This document shows positions 44,928 through 56,719 of a DNA stretch of 64,000 nucleotides, piece after piece. The stretch comes from Hymenopus coronatus. Taxonomy: Eukaryota > Arthropoda > Insecta > Mantodea > Hymenopodidae. The notes under the pieces are model-generated. The model ran no database searches. It worked only from the letters and a program-made list of their open reading frames with translations, and was not told the origin of the DNA. Position 1 is the stretch's first letter, and each line of letters begins with the position of its first letter. The stretch spans positions 104,384,501-104,448,500 of the forward strand of contig CM060881.1 in NCBI GenBank assembly GCA_030762935.1. Reading direction: 5' to 3'. A program made the position numbers and the translations under genes.

Positions 44928-45812
44928 AAATCTGATGTGTTTCACTCACATGACTTTCTCTACATATCTGCAACTAATTATTGTTAAAAACCTTATCCAT
45001 CTATTTACTTCATGATATTCTAGAAAACATTAGGAGAAATAGTCTTATTCCTTGGTTCCTTGTAAGTAGAAGCGAAATAAAAGAGTACCATAGGTTAAAG
45101 TGATAGTCAAAATCTGGTTGCTAATTGACTGAAGTTCTTTTGTTTGTATGGACAGAAGTTGACAAATTCCTGTATGAGAAAAATATATTTTTCAGAACTG
45201 AAACCAAAAACAAGGAATATCTCAAAAACGATCAACTCCACGAAAAAAATGTATATAACATAAAGTGTGTGTTTTAACGTGCTCTACATTTTTGTGTAGT
45301 AAATTTTTGTCCATCACTTACAGTTTTGCACTTATGCAAAATTCCGTAAAATAGATCCAGAGTAAAGTAGCCTTCAGAGGCTATTCCCAGAAAATTCAAG
45401 ATATTCATTTTATTTTGTCAGGTGAACATCTTTAATATACGATATTGTAATCAAAATCGTTAGAGATATTTTCGAGAAAATAAAAAAAAATCGAAAAAAT
45501 TTCCATGTAAGGGGTAGTTGGGGGTGTGGGATTTTCTTGAAAATTTTCGTGTCGCATCCTTGGAATATACGAAACTTAAATAGTTTGATATTTAACGGCC
45601 TTTTCGTTTTCTAGTTATGCTGCCCACAGGCACACACATACACGCAGACAGACAGACTGACAGACAAACACACACGCACAATTATCAACAAAAAAATTTC
45701 TTGGGTTAAGGAGGTCCTAAAACATGTATTTCCGGTGAAATCTCACTATCGAATTTTGAGTGCATTACAATACCTTCTCTATACACTATGTACATAGTAC
45801 GTGTAAAAAGTA
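44928..45812 (+). repeat. HER copy 22, full length
   Basis: Head TCTGATGTGTTTCACTCACA. CA/GA tract near 45630-45680. First-type hairpin ACTATGTACATAGT. Confidence 0.94.
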
Positions 45813-46050
45813 AAAAATTAAAAAAAATTCGCATGTATTCATCAGGTCCCAAGCGGCTTCGAAGACTGTCCTGTACTAACTGCACCACTTCGGACGTTTG
45901 AGCCTCTGCTTCAGTTAGACCCGGATTTAGCTCCATCGCCTCATGCTGGTCAGTCTCAGGCAAAATTACTAGTCACTATTTACTATCGAAGGGTCTGGAG
46001 TGACCAAACATTCACAAAATAGGTGAAAATACTACAGAAAACCAGTTACA
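45813..46050. other. Unrelated 240-bp insert between two HER copies
   Basis: Balanced composition (AAGCGGCTTCGAAGACTGTC, GTTAGACCCGGATTTAGCTC). Not recognised. Confidence 0.4.
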
Positions 46051-46053
46051 AAA

Positions 46054-46952
46054 AGTCTGATGTATTCCGTTCACATGACTCTCTACATATCTGCAACAAT
46101 TATTGTTAGAAGCTTATTCTTTATTTACTTCATGCTAATCGAGAAACGATTAGCAAGAATACTTATATTACTTGCTTCCTTGTAAGTAGAAGCGAAATAA
46201 GGGAGTCCCATTGGTTATAGTGATAGTCAAAAGCGGTTTGCTATGTGACAGGAGTTAACATATTCCTGTATGAGAAAAATACAATAAGCGTTTTAAAGCT
46301 AAAACCAATAAAAAGGAATATCTCAAAAACGATCAACTACACGAAAAAAATGTATATAACATAAATTGTGTGTTTTAACGTGCTCTAGATTTTTTGTGTA
46401 GTAAGTTTTGTCCATCTCTTAGGTTTAGCATTTATGCAAAATTTCGTAAAATTTATCCAGAGTAAAATAGCCTTCAGAGTCTATTCCCAGAAAATTCAAG
46501 ATATTCATTTTATTTGTCAGGTGAATATCTTTAATATACGATATTGTAATCAAAATCGTTAGAGGTATTTTCGAGAAAATAAAAAAAATCTAAAACAGTT
46601 CAATGTAAAGGGTAGTTGGGGGTGTAGGATTTTCTTGAAAATCTTCGGTCGCATCCTTGGAAGATACCAAACTTAAATACCAATTTTGGTATTCAACGGT
46701 CTTTTCGTTTTTGAGCTATGCTGCCCAAAGGCACACACGCACACGCACAGACACAAATACAGGCAGGCAGGCAAGCAGACAGACAGACAGACACACATAC
46801 ACACATACACACACGGACATCTAAAAATGCCCGTGTGATTCAGGGAGTCTCAAAACATGTATTTCCGGTGAAATCTCGGTATCGAATTTTTGGGTGCAAC
46901 ACAATAGTACCTTCTCTATACACTATGTCCATAGTGCGTGTAGAGAAAGTAA
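46054..46952 (+). repeat. HER copy 23, full length
   Basis: Carries the longest internal simple repeat, a CA/CAGA tract at about 46725-46812. The hairpin inner arms CACTATG/CATAGTG are perfect. Confidence 0.94.
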
Positions 46953-47190
46953 TGGATCTGCTATAATATTATTTTTACATTATTTTTAATTACTATAGGG
47001 AAATATTAACCTTTTGTGCTCTCTAATACTGTTGCTTTTTCAAAATGTAATAATTTATTTCTCATATATTTCTCATAATTGAAGCATTATTAGATAAAAA
47101 CTATACGAACATTTTTAAATTACATTTTAAAGGAATTATAAAACTTTCGAAACAGATTAGTAAAATATTCCACTGTGTGGAGCGTTTTGA
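46953..47190. other. No gene seen
   Basis: AT-rich spacer between HER copy 23 and the Harbinger remnant. Confidence 0.35.
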
Positions 47191-47405
47191 GCAGGAAATG
47201 TGTTGGGAAAAAGTTTTCGATAAAATAAGCTTAAATTTGGGAATGGGAAGATAAGTTTTATACAGTGCATTCCATATAGCCTCAGTTTTAATTATAATTC
47301 GGCAACAATTTGACTTCCCAACTATAACTCCATGCCAGAGTGGAATGGAGTTCCCAGTATCCATAAACCTGAGGAAGATGTTTAAAAACTTGTCACCCTC
47401 AAGAA
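47190..47405 (-). pseudogene. PIF/Harbinger (HARBI1-like) nuclease fragment
   Basis: The minus strand reads KFLNIFLRFMDTGNS, then GVIVGKSNCCRIIIKTEAIW, NALYKTYLPIPKF. This matches the family pattern LRFLATGxS...xxVGKSTxxxII.ETxxAIWxxLxxxYLPxP that precedes the nuclease core. The catalytic part (GxIDGxHI) is absent; what follows is not recognisable. A short dead fragment. Confidence 0.65.
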
Positions 47406-48510
47406 CTATTGCACAAGTTTACCTTGGATTAAAAATATAGTGGTACATACTTAAAAAATAATGTCCTACCTAAATGTAAGTGACAGACGCAGAGCCACTG
47501 GAAAACAGAGACGATTGTTTGCTTTATATAACAAGGGGGATACCAGATTGACTGTCTCGTCAAATTGTGGTGCGTTCAAACTCGTATAACGTTGGAATTA
47601 TGTTGAGTCATTATCTCGCATTTCAGTGAGTAGGTTAGGAAAATCCCCTTGAGCAATTCTTCGTTGATTCAAGGGATAAACCCACCACCTTCTACTTCTA
47701 GATATCTTTGATTTCAAATATAGTAACCCCGCCCACACACACACACACACACACACACAAGAAATGTAGTTTGTAGCAGCATAAATTACGCTGCTGTATC
47801 CACGTCAATATTTGCAGCCTTCATTTTAATCACTTTTACACGTCAATTATTTTATTTTAGTGTTAACATTAACATTAGCGTTATTATGATTGTGTATAGC
47901 AAAGCAAATTTCATGTTCATGTTCATGTATTCGCTTTTGCGTTAACTTTTTTATGTGAATGGGCCATAACACACGCTGATTCCTCCATTGTTAGAAGAGA
48001 AGCAAAATATGAGTAACAGGCTAATGAAGCTAGACAAGTAGGTGAGAAAGTTAACTATATGGAATATGAGGTAAAAAGAAACCAAGGAAATACCAATACC
48101 TGGTAATTAAGAGAATATTAAGCAGGATGCGTTTGAAAATTAGACTTGATCCATTAGAAAAAACACAAAGGAATTATGATAGAGCATTTTTGACAAGGGC
48201 TCAAAAATAGTAAAACAGTGGTAAGTGACTTTTATAATGAAAAACTAAGTAAATAAGGATAACTTTAGAAGCCTATGATGTATAATATCTTAAATAAACC
48301 CAATAACCCTATAAAGTGAAGACTATAGCTGGAGGCTTTGAACTTAAGGGTGGAAAGGAATAGGTCATTTGAGAAGTAAGGGAAAAATGATAATGCATCT
48401 GTTATAGAACTACGAACTGTACTAACACTAATAACGAAAAATAAGAAGAAATTGTTGGGATCTTGATTGGAAGAAACATGTGTAAAGTGTAGTAGTAAAT
48501 ATTGCATGGC
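47406..48510. other. No gene seen; CA microsatellite
   Basis: A (CA)n run lies at about 47731-47759. The rest shows no recognised element. Confidence 0.4.
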
Positions 48511-48514
48511 AAAA

Positions 48515-48775
48515 ATCTTCCATTCATATTCTCTAACGGGGTTCATACCCGGCGGAGGACGATGGATTTTTTCGGGTGTAAAAATCCTTAGCATGGCTTC
48601 TTTCGGAAGGGAAGTAAAGCCGTTGATCCCGTGTCGTAGATTTACGGCACGTAAAAGAACCTCAAGCCTGACAGAGAGGCCTCTGAGCAAAAGTAAGCGG
48701 TCTTTCACGCCCAATTTAGAATGAGACGCTTAGAACCACAGCAGTTAAAGAGCGTCCATAAATAATACGCCATTT
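48515..48775 (+). mobile_element. SINE-B copy 3 (uninterrupted reference)
   Basis: Head degraded; B-box region GGGTTCATACCCGGCGGA (one base different in the window: GGGGTTCATACCC). The body then runs GACGATGGATTTTTTCGGGT, CTTAGCATGGCTTCTTTCGG, ACGGCACGTAAAAGAACCTC, GAGGCCTCTGAGCAAAAGTA and GGTCTTTCACGCCC, ending near AGAACCACAGCAGTTAAAG. It sits just before a head-truncated HER. Confidence 0.85.
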
Positions 48776-48781
48776 ATTTAT

Positions 48782-49602
48782 TTTGTAACAAACTGCTCTT
48801 AAAAAACCTTAATACTTTATCCGCTTTATGCTAATCAAGATAAACAATAGGAGTGGTCTTATTTCCTTATAAGGAGAAGAGAAATAAGGCAATATACAAC
48901 GCCAAAGCGATAATCAAATGTTTTAAAAGCTGGGTGCGCTCTGATTGAAATTCGGTTTTCTTTACTAGTCCGGAGAAAAACAAAAGATAAACGGATGACA
49001 TCCTCGTTTGAGAAACATGTAAGGATTTTAAAATTTAAAGGAATAGCAATAAATATCACTCCAGTTAACTCCACAAAGAAAGTGCACGATATAAATTGTG
49101 TTTTAACGAAATCTACATTTTATATAGTAAATGTTGTCATCTATTGCGGTTTTCCAGCTATGCAAAGTCATCCAGAAGGAACGCGTCTTCAAACGCTGTC
49201 TCATAAAAGTGTATATACACTAATGCTTCTGAATTAGGGTATCTTTAGTGTACAGTAGTTTAATTAACATTTTTGTGGCATTTTTGAAAAACTTTAATGT
49301 TTAGAAAAAATTGCATGTAAATAGTATGTTGTGGTAGGGGGATTTTGTTGAAGATAACCATACCGTCTTTTTCAAGACGCTGAACTTAATTATCAAGTTT
49401 GGCATTTAATTGGCTTTTTGTTTTTGAGTTATCGTGTTGATAGACACACGCACACACACAAATGACGTTTCTAAAATGCTTTTATTATGAATACAGGTGA
49501 TCCTAAAATGTGTGTTTTCGGTAAAGTACCTGAATCACATTTTCTGATGAAATGCAGTACCTTCTCTACGATGTACTGTGTACTATGTACAAAAGGAAAA
49601 TT
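48782..49602 (+). repeat. HER copy 24, head trimmed
   Basis: Starts at the AACAAACTGCTCTTAAAAAA block. Tail degraded but palindromic (TGTACTGTGTACTATGTACA). Confidence 0.85.
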
Positions 49603-51180
49603 TTATTAGAAATATGTAAAAAAGTATACAAGAAATTTGAAGCAACACACTATAAAGCTACGATATTGGAGCATTTATAGGCTGATATCACATGTTTGTA
49701 GTAAGTTTTTGATATTGAGAAATGATAAAAGAATTTTGTGCCAAAAAGATGGCTTACAGTGCCAGCTTATTTCTTCATACGGCAGGTTTAACTGGAGAAA
49801 CTTCGTATTAAGATTTCGCTCACGGCTAATTAATTTGGCAAACCAGTTTACCATAATGCACATAGTAAATTATTAGACTGTCATTAGCTGTGACCATTTG
49901 GAATTGGTATCATGTGGGCCAGTAGGATTTTGAGTAGATAATTTTCATTAAAAGCGTATTTGAGTCCATTAAGAGCTCATGAATATGCATTCAATGGAAA
50001 CTGGTTCATGGAGAACTTTAATGAAGTCAAAGCGACGTACCTTATTTGAATAATTTTAGAGTTTGCTCATATTACTAAACTAACAGCTGCAGCGAGCCTA
50101 GCTGCATTCACTTGTAAGGAAAATAAAGCACGCTCTATGTTAACGAGACATGGATCAACTAAAGTTTGATGGAAGATGGTTAATGTTGTTTTTCTAGCTT
50201 AACGTTGCAGAAAACCAGTGGTACAAGTTTTGGGGGAACGATTTTATGCATAATTGTTCCTGTGTTACAATGTTAGGGGGAGCTAAGAGCTGTTAATAAC
50301 TATTTCATCTAGAACCTTCCCCTTTTTTTAATAAATTATCCACCATTCAATAACAAACTTTACCTTTTTCCATGCTCATATATTCTCGGAATAAAATACT
50401 TTATAAACTTGGAGTTGCAAGCTGTGAATTACAGTGTACATTTTGTCACGTGTTTCCTTGGCGAGACTAACTTATATTGTTTATTAATACTTTATTAATT
50501 CAGAATTAATTAATCAGAATTAATTGGGATTTCATTCTTACATATCCTTGTTATAAGCTGATTAAGTAGCAGGATGGAAGTGACTAGCCTCTTCCAAGGA
50601 CACTCCTAGTGGACCTGTTGTAGACATCAACTTCCGTTGAACTGCGTACATATTCGCACATTGTCATGAGAAACTCTTGCTCTTTGATGTCCTACCAGAT
50701 ATTCTAGAACATTTAAACATTCGATGCTGATTGGCTAAGACTACTCACTATGGTTCTCCTATTAGGAGTACGGCCAACTTGTTAGAAAGCCCTTCTGGGA
50801 TGCCGTTAAACTTATTTAGGGGACTGCAGACCCGACCACCAGGTCTTGGCCGTCGGGGAACTTCTGCTTAGTTGTGTGCGTTTTGGGGCATCGCTCCGGG
50901 CTCAACCGTTCAACCACTTCAACCACTTCATCTCTCATCTCGCCCAGAAACACCATGACATATTGTTAGTAACCTCCTTAATTTTTAGCCAGGATTAATG
51001 GAATAGATTGCAAACCCTCACCTCTGTAAACCAAACATTCGCTGCCAACAAATGACTTAGTCATTCTCAATATATTAGCTTGATTCAAGTCCTATTGTTA
51101 TCATTGCTCTATTATTTGCCTTCCTTTCACCGCCCTCAAATAGCTGTCCCCCAAGTCACAGATACTTCTTCGCAATAATA
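49603..51180. other. No gene seen
   Basis: About 1.6 kb. ORFs at 49637 (+) and 49675 (-) overlap in antisense and show no domain. 50550-50960 is less AT-rich but unrecognised. Confidence 0.4.
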
Positions 51181-51182
51181 TG

Positions 51183-51362
51183 TATGTTCACATGTACATA
51201 CATAATAGCTTGAGAAAGTATGTAAAAAATTTGATAGTTTTCAATTGAAATGCATGTTTTGAAAAAAAATTCCTACTAAAAGTGTTCTTACAAAAAAGTC
51301 CGTCTGTGTGTAAATGTATGTGTGTGTTTACGTGTGTATCTGTGGACAGATAGCTCAAAAAC
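51183..51362 (-). repeat. HER tail fragment 25
   Basis: Minus-strand tail with GT run (51305-51345) and ATAGCTCAAAAAC, fused at 51362 head-on to the plus-strand head of copy 26. Confidence 0.75.
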
Positions 51363-51795
51363 ATCTGATTTGTTCCATTCACATAGTTTTCTCTACATTT
51401 CTGTAACAAATTATTGTTGAAAAACTTTTTCCTTTACTTACTTCATACTAATAATGATAAAATTAGCAGAAATGGTCTTATTACTTTTCTTCTTTGTAAG
51501 TAGAAGGGAAATAAGGGAGTACCATAGACTAAATCGATAATCAACACTTTTAAAAGCTAATGATTAGAATTTCTTTGCTTGTATGGCCAGGAGTTGACAA
51601 ATTCCCGAATCAGAAAAGTATAATTATTTTAAATCTGAAATGAATAACAAGGAATATCTCCAAATGGAAACTCCAGGTAAAATGTATATACTACAAATTG
51701 TGTGTTTATTGAAATCTACATTTTTTGTGTTGTAAGTTTTCATCTATTTCGTATGGTTTGCCAGTTATGTAAAATTCAGAAAAACTCATTTATTT
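51363..51795 (+). repeat. HER copy 26, 5' half
   Basis: Head CATCTGATTTGTTCCATTCA to AATTCAGAAAAACTCATT. Confidence 0.88.
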
Positions 51796-51799
51796 TTAG

Positions 51800-52556
51800 A
51801 ACAATTTCTGTGTGTCTATGTCTGTGTGTCAGTGTGTCTGTGTGCTGTGAACACGATAACTGAAAAATGAAAAGTCATTAAAAGTTCAAAGTTGCTATTT
51901 AAGTTTAGTAACTTCCAGAGATGCGACACTAAGATTCTGAGAAGAATCACCCCACCCCAAACTGCCTTTTACATAGCAAAATTTTGAAAAGTTTGTATTT
52001 CTTAAAAAAAAAATGACTACAGATTTTGTTTAAAATATCATACACTAAAATTACTTTCATGAATAATAATATGTATGTCTTGAGTTTTCTGGGAATGTCT
52101 CAGAAGATCTCATTTTGGACGAATTTGCCTGAATTGGCAAAACTGTTAAACCGTAAGAGATAGACAAATACCTACTACACAACAATGTGGATCTCGTTAA
52201 AACACATAATTCATATCGTACACGATTTTAGTAGAGCTCGTCTTTTCTGAGGTATCCCTTGTTATTTGTTTTCAGCTTTAAAATATTAATACTTATCTCA
52301 TACGGGATTTTGTCAACTCCTGGCCTTACAAACAAAGAAATTTAAGCACATATCTACCAGCTTATAAAAGATGTGACAATCGATTTAGCCTAGTATTTGC
52401 TATTATTTCCCTTCTCCTTTAAAAGAAGCATATATTTAGGCCATTTCTGTTAATTGTATCTTCATTCGCATGAAGTAGATAGAAGACTAAAATTTTTAAC
52501 AATAATTTGTTATAGAGATGCAGAGAAAATCATGTGAATGAAACTCATCAAGATTT
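51800..52556 (-). repeat. HER copy 27, hairpin missing
   Basis: From the GT run (51812-51845) to the head (GAAACTCATCAAGATTTTTT). Opposite orientation to copy 26. Confidence 0.88.
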
Positions 52557-52562
52557 TTTAAA

Positions 52563-52664
52563 TTATTTGTTTAGGGGACCTAATAGTATTTCTAGTGAAA
52601 TCTCAGTATCGAATTCTTTGTTATAATTAAATACCTTCTCTACTATGTACGCTTAAAGGGAGTA
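52563..52664 (+). repeat. HER tail fragment 28
   Basis: TTTAGGGGACCTAATAGTAT to a degraded end (TCTACTATGTACGC). Confidence 0.7.
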
Positions 52665-52671
52665 AACGGTG

Positions 52672-52930
52672 TACTTTTACTTCCTCTATCACGAGTATAT
52701 AATGTATGTACAATTCATGTCTTGAGACTCCATTTATAAAAAAAAAAAAAAAAAAAATAAAACAGTCCGCGCGTGTGTGTGTGTCTGTGGGCAACATAAC
52801 TCAAAAACGAAAAGTCCGTAAAATACCAGACTTGGTACTTAAGTTTAATGTCTTCCAAGGATGCGACACGAGGATTTTCAAGAAAATACCCACGTCCCAA
52901 ACTACCCTTTACATGGAACTTTTTCGAAAA
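52672..52930 (-). repeat. HER fragment 29
   Basis: Minus-strand tail with an A run (52739-52757) and a GT run, ending at CATGGAACTTTTTCGAAA. Confidence 0.82.
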
Positions 52931-53250
52931 TGTCTTCAGAAGCTATTGCCAGAAAATTCAACATATGCATTTCGTTTGACATGAAAACATCTTAAAATGT
53001 GGCATTTTAATAAACATAATTAAGTCCTTTTTGAGAAAATCAAAACGTTTGAAAGTTAGGGATTTCATTTTTTAGCCATACTATCCACAAACACATACTC
53101 ACACGCGGGCATGTTTCTAAAAATATTTTGGATTAAGTGGGTCTCAAAACATGAATTTCCTGTGAAATCTCGGTATCGAAGTTTTAGTGGTATACCATAT
53201 CTTCTCTATCCACTATGTACATTATGCATACGGGCTAGAGAATAAAAAGC
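52931..53250 (+). repeat. HER fragment 30
   Basis: From TGTCTTCAGAAGCTATTGCC to a tail with CTCTA/TAGAG outer arms (CATACGGGCTAGAG). Orientation flips at the border with fragment 29. Confidence 0.85.
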
Positions 53251-54230
53251 CAAACCTATTCAAATTTGTCAACTTAAATTTACAACAATAAACGACAAAC
53301 CGCATTCCGATGCATTAGTGTACCCAATTAAAGTAAAAAAATACACTTAAGATAAATACATACACACAATTATAACAATAAGGAGAGCTGAATTTCAATT
53401 TAAAAATGAGTCTAATGCGTTAGTCTGGTCCTTATTTCCTTTCTAATTACATGGAAGAAACTGATAAACAGAGCTAGGAAGTTCGATTTCCTTATACAGA
53501 GTTGGCAATACCATGCGGCGCTACTTTCGTGAACAAAGGTCAACGTAGAGCGCAACACATTACTGCAAAACAGCTATCACTGCATAACACAGAGCCACAT
53601 CGGTAGGAAGGGAGGCGTTGGAATAATATTTGTTTTGTTTAAATGTCAGCAAAATTAATTTGTTTCACAGCAATAGTAAATTTTCTAGCAGTATACTTAT
53701 TCATGGACTTATTTAGAAAGCGATAGCAGTTCTAGATACAAACTGTCAAACGTCTAGTAATATAACAGCTTCACAGATTTTGATTGCAAATTTGATCAGA
53801 AAGTTACCCACCATTATCACAACGTTATGGTCCAGAGGTATGGAGCTGAACTGAATCTTTTCGGCATGTAGACAAACTGTCAAGACGGATCTACTAATCC
53901 ACGAGAATGCTACCTGAAATAAAGATGAAAATGAAAAGTGTAAATAAAAGAATGCAGGGTTCAGTGTGATGTATTGCATACAAGTTGCACTTTTAGATCC
54001 CAACAAAAGTTATTTGCTTGCGGATACTGATACATCATGCGAAGTGGAACGAATTTTTTCGCATTACAAATCTTGTTTGTCGTAATGTAGAATATTGTTT
54101 TCATTTCAAAGACTTGTGAAGTTTATAATATTCGGCAGCAGATGAGTAAATATTTGGTTTAATTCCTGCTTTCGTTTTTACATGGTAAGAATCTGAAGGT
54201 ATTTAAGACATTAATTTTATTATTTGCATA
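53251..54230. other. Unique-looking DNA holding one exon candidate
   Basis: No repeat recognised. Contains the exon candidate at 53812-53913. Confidence 0.35.
53812..53913 (-). CDS. Candidate internal exon, gene unknown
   Basis: On the minus strand a pyrimidine-rich TTTTCATCTTTATTTCAG acceptor precedes an open stretch VAFSWISRSVLTVCLHAEKI then QFSSIPLDHNVVIM, followed by the donor-like GTGGGT (or GTAACT 4 bases on). With the first donor the exon is 102 bp, 34 codons. The VxLHAxxLxI..V-like pattern loosely recalls the N-terminal beta domain of M1 aminopeptidases. That is a guess from one motif. It may equally be chance. Confidence 0.25.
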
Positions 54231-54232
54231 TT

Positions 54233-54373
54233 ATTACTTTTTCTATACGCACCATGTACATAGTGTATAGAGAAGGTATTGCACTCCACCCAAAAACTCG
54301 ATACCGAGATTTCACCGGGAATATATGTTTTAGGGTCCCCAACATCCAAAAAAAAACATTTTCACAAAAAGGT

Positions 54374-54411
<38 letters not shown>

Positions 54412-55112
54412 GTGTGTCCGTGAACACGATAACTCAAAAACGAAAAGTCGGTTAAATACCAAACTTGGTATTTAAGTTTAGTATCTTCCAGGAATGCGAC
54501 ACGAAGATTTTAAGAAAAATCCCCCAACCCCAAACTACCCTTTACATGCAACTTTTTTTCGAAAATTTTGATTTTCTCAAAAATGGCTCTAACGATTTTG
54601 ATTAAAATTTCGTATATTAAAGATATTTACCTGACACATAAAATGCATATTTTGAATTTTCTGGGAATAGCCTCTGAAGAGTAGTTTATTCTGGATGAAT
54701 TTTACTGAATTTTGAATAACTGCTAAACCGTAAAAGATGGACAAAAACTTACTACACAAAAAATGTAGAGCACGTTAAAACACACAATTTATATCATATA
54801 CATTTTCTTTGTGATTTCGTCATTTCTTATTTTTGGTTTCTGCTATGTAAAACGTATACTTTTCTCATACAGGAACTTGTCAACTCCTATCCATATAAAC
54901 AAAGGAACTTCATTGACATAGCAACCAGCTTTTGACTATCATTTTAACCTATGGTAGTTCCTTATTTCACTTCTACGTACTAGGAACCAAGTAATAAGGC
55001 TATTTCTGCTAATTTTTTCTGATTAGTATAAAGTAAATAGAAGTATTAGCTTTTTAAGAATACTTTGTTGCAGGGATGAAGAGAAAGTCATGTGAATGGT
55101 ACGCATCAGTTT
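54233..55112 (-). repeat. HER copy 31, full length
   Basis: Solo copy. Tail CTATACGCACCATGTACATA then GTGTATAGAGAAGG; (GT)n at 54374-54409; head GTACGCATCAGTTTTTTTTT. Confidence 0.94.
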
Positions 55113-55985
55113 TTTTTTCTTTCGATCAGTAAACATTACATTTCGTGTTATAATTGTTTGGATATTTTTACAATGCACATATGTAAAGAACGAAATCAGT
55201 CAGAGTCAGCCTTATATAGTAACAATTTACATGTTGCAAAGATGATCGGCACATAAGTGATTTTAGCTTTTTGGAAACAGTACTGTTTACTTGACAACAG
55301 GTTTGTTTACCTCTGCACCGTGCATTTTTATCAGTGAGTTGTTTTGATGGTCGGTCGCATCCTAAATACGGAACGGCAAACGGTACGAACTTTAAAATTC
55401 TGCTGATAAGACTATTTCCTAATGATTATCTCGATTAATATTATGTGGAAAACATCAGATGTTTTCATTTGGATATGGTAGATACGTTAAAATTATTCAT
55501 CAACATTAATCACTCGAAATTTTAACATTACTTAATAAGCAAGTGCTGTTTTGGCTATTTTTAAACAACATATTAATGGTATAATGATTTGTTTAACACA
55601 ATATTTGTATCATAAATATATATCCCCTCTAGCAATCTTCGTTAACCTATTGTTATTTCCAAATTATGCTTACAGTCCCACAAACAATGATCCGATGTTC
55701 CTATCTTTACACATTCACACATATTTGTATTTGATATTCACATTTTTAATAAATATGTTAATAGGGGACATTGCCTAATAAATAATGTAAAAACCAGGGG
55801 TGATTTTCAAATGTTTAATCTCCATTCGCTTTCATGCATTCGGTAATACATTATAAATATGTTATTCAATGGAAATTAGGAAATAAAATAATAACATACC
55901 GCGCTGCAATTAGCTGGGAGCTATATAAGATCATTTCTTGTGTAGCTCCGCGCTGCCCATGTTCATCCACAGAGAAAGTAAAAAA
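55113..55985. other. No gene seen
   Basis: AT-rich spacer, with CACAGAGAAAGTAAAAAATT at about 55968 as a possible HER tail tip. Confidence 0.35.
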
Positions 55986-55989
55986 TTGT

Positions 55990-56330
55990 CTTTATCTACA
56001 CAGTTACAATACTTTACTCTATTTTTCAACGTAATCGTCATTGCTATCATTGAATTTATTGTCACGTGGTAACGGTTTTTCAATGCAGATGCTATACTCT
56101 TTCACCGCTAAAGATCTGAGCCAAGATGTCACTGCCACTTTGAGGTTTTCATCGGTTGGGAAATCTTTTACATTCAAAAAGTCATGTACGGTGTCCAAAG
56201 TGAAACATAGCTGTTTCTTAATTCTTTTATCAACATTTGCTTTCAACTCTTCCATAACGAGATGAACTTCCATTCCAATCTTTGTCGTACACACTGATTC
56301 ATCCTTGATTACTCGTAAATTATGCGTCAT
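55990..56330 (-). pseudogene. Mariner transposase C-terminal fragment
   Basis: The minus-strand ORF ends FPTDENLKVAVTSWLRSLAV, KEYSICIEKPLPRDNK, then DYVEK and a stop. This is the usual mariner ending (WLxSxxxxFYxxGIxxLxxRYDKC...GDYVEK). The first 50 residues of the ORF are not recognisably mariner. No catalytic motif. Confidence 0.6.
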
Positions 56331-56463
56331 TTCCTCAATGGAAACTCGTTCATTGCATTATCAACATTCATTTGCGTTATTTGCCCATAAAAATTGATTG
56401 GACGAAAATGTTATGGATTCATAAAAACTTATAAGTTCTTAAGTGGTAGAAAAGTTTAACAAT

Positions 56464-56716
56464 GGCATTGAAAAACTGGCACCACGTGACAATACATATC
56501 TTGGATGAATAAAGATTACGCTGAGAAATGTAGTAAGATTCTGTAACTTTGTAAATAAAGTTTTGTGTTGATATTTTTCGCTATCGTTTAGTTATTCCGA
56601 ATCGTCTGTCACTTTCTGAATGGCCCTCATATTCTACAGGAAAAAAGTAACTTTTTTCTATGAACTTGTCTTTTATGTGTAGCCCATTGGAGGTTGAAAC
56701 AAAAACGGCCCTCGAT
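56464..56716 (+). mobile_element. Mariner 3' end pieces in opposite orientation
   Basis: 56464-56575 (GCATTGAAAAACTGGCACCA...) is a diverged inverted copy of the C-terminal end at 55990-56095. 56640-56713 carries the terminal repeat seen at 8.7 and 32.3 kb (CTATGAACTTGTCTTTTATG ... GGCCCTCG). The arrangement is another head-to-head mariner remnant. Confidence 0.6.
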
Positions 56717-56719
56717 TAT

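Noticed and set aside
48265..48714. 149-codon minus-strand ORF
   Set aside because: Half of it is antisense to SINE-B and the rest shows no domain.
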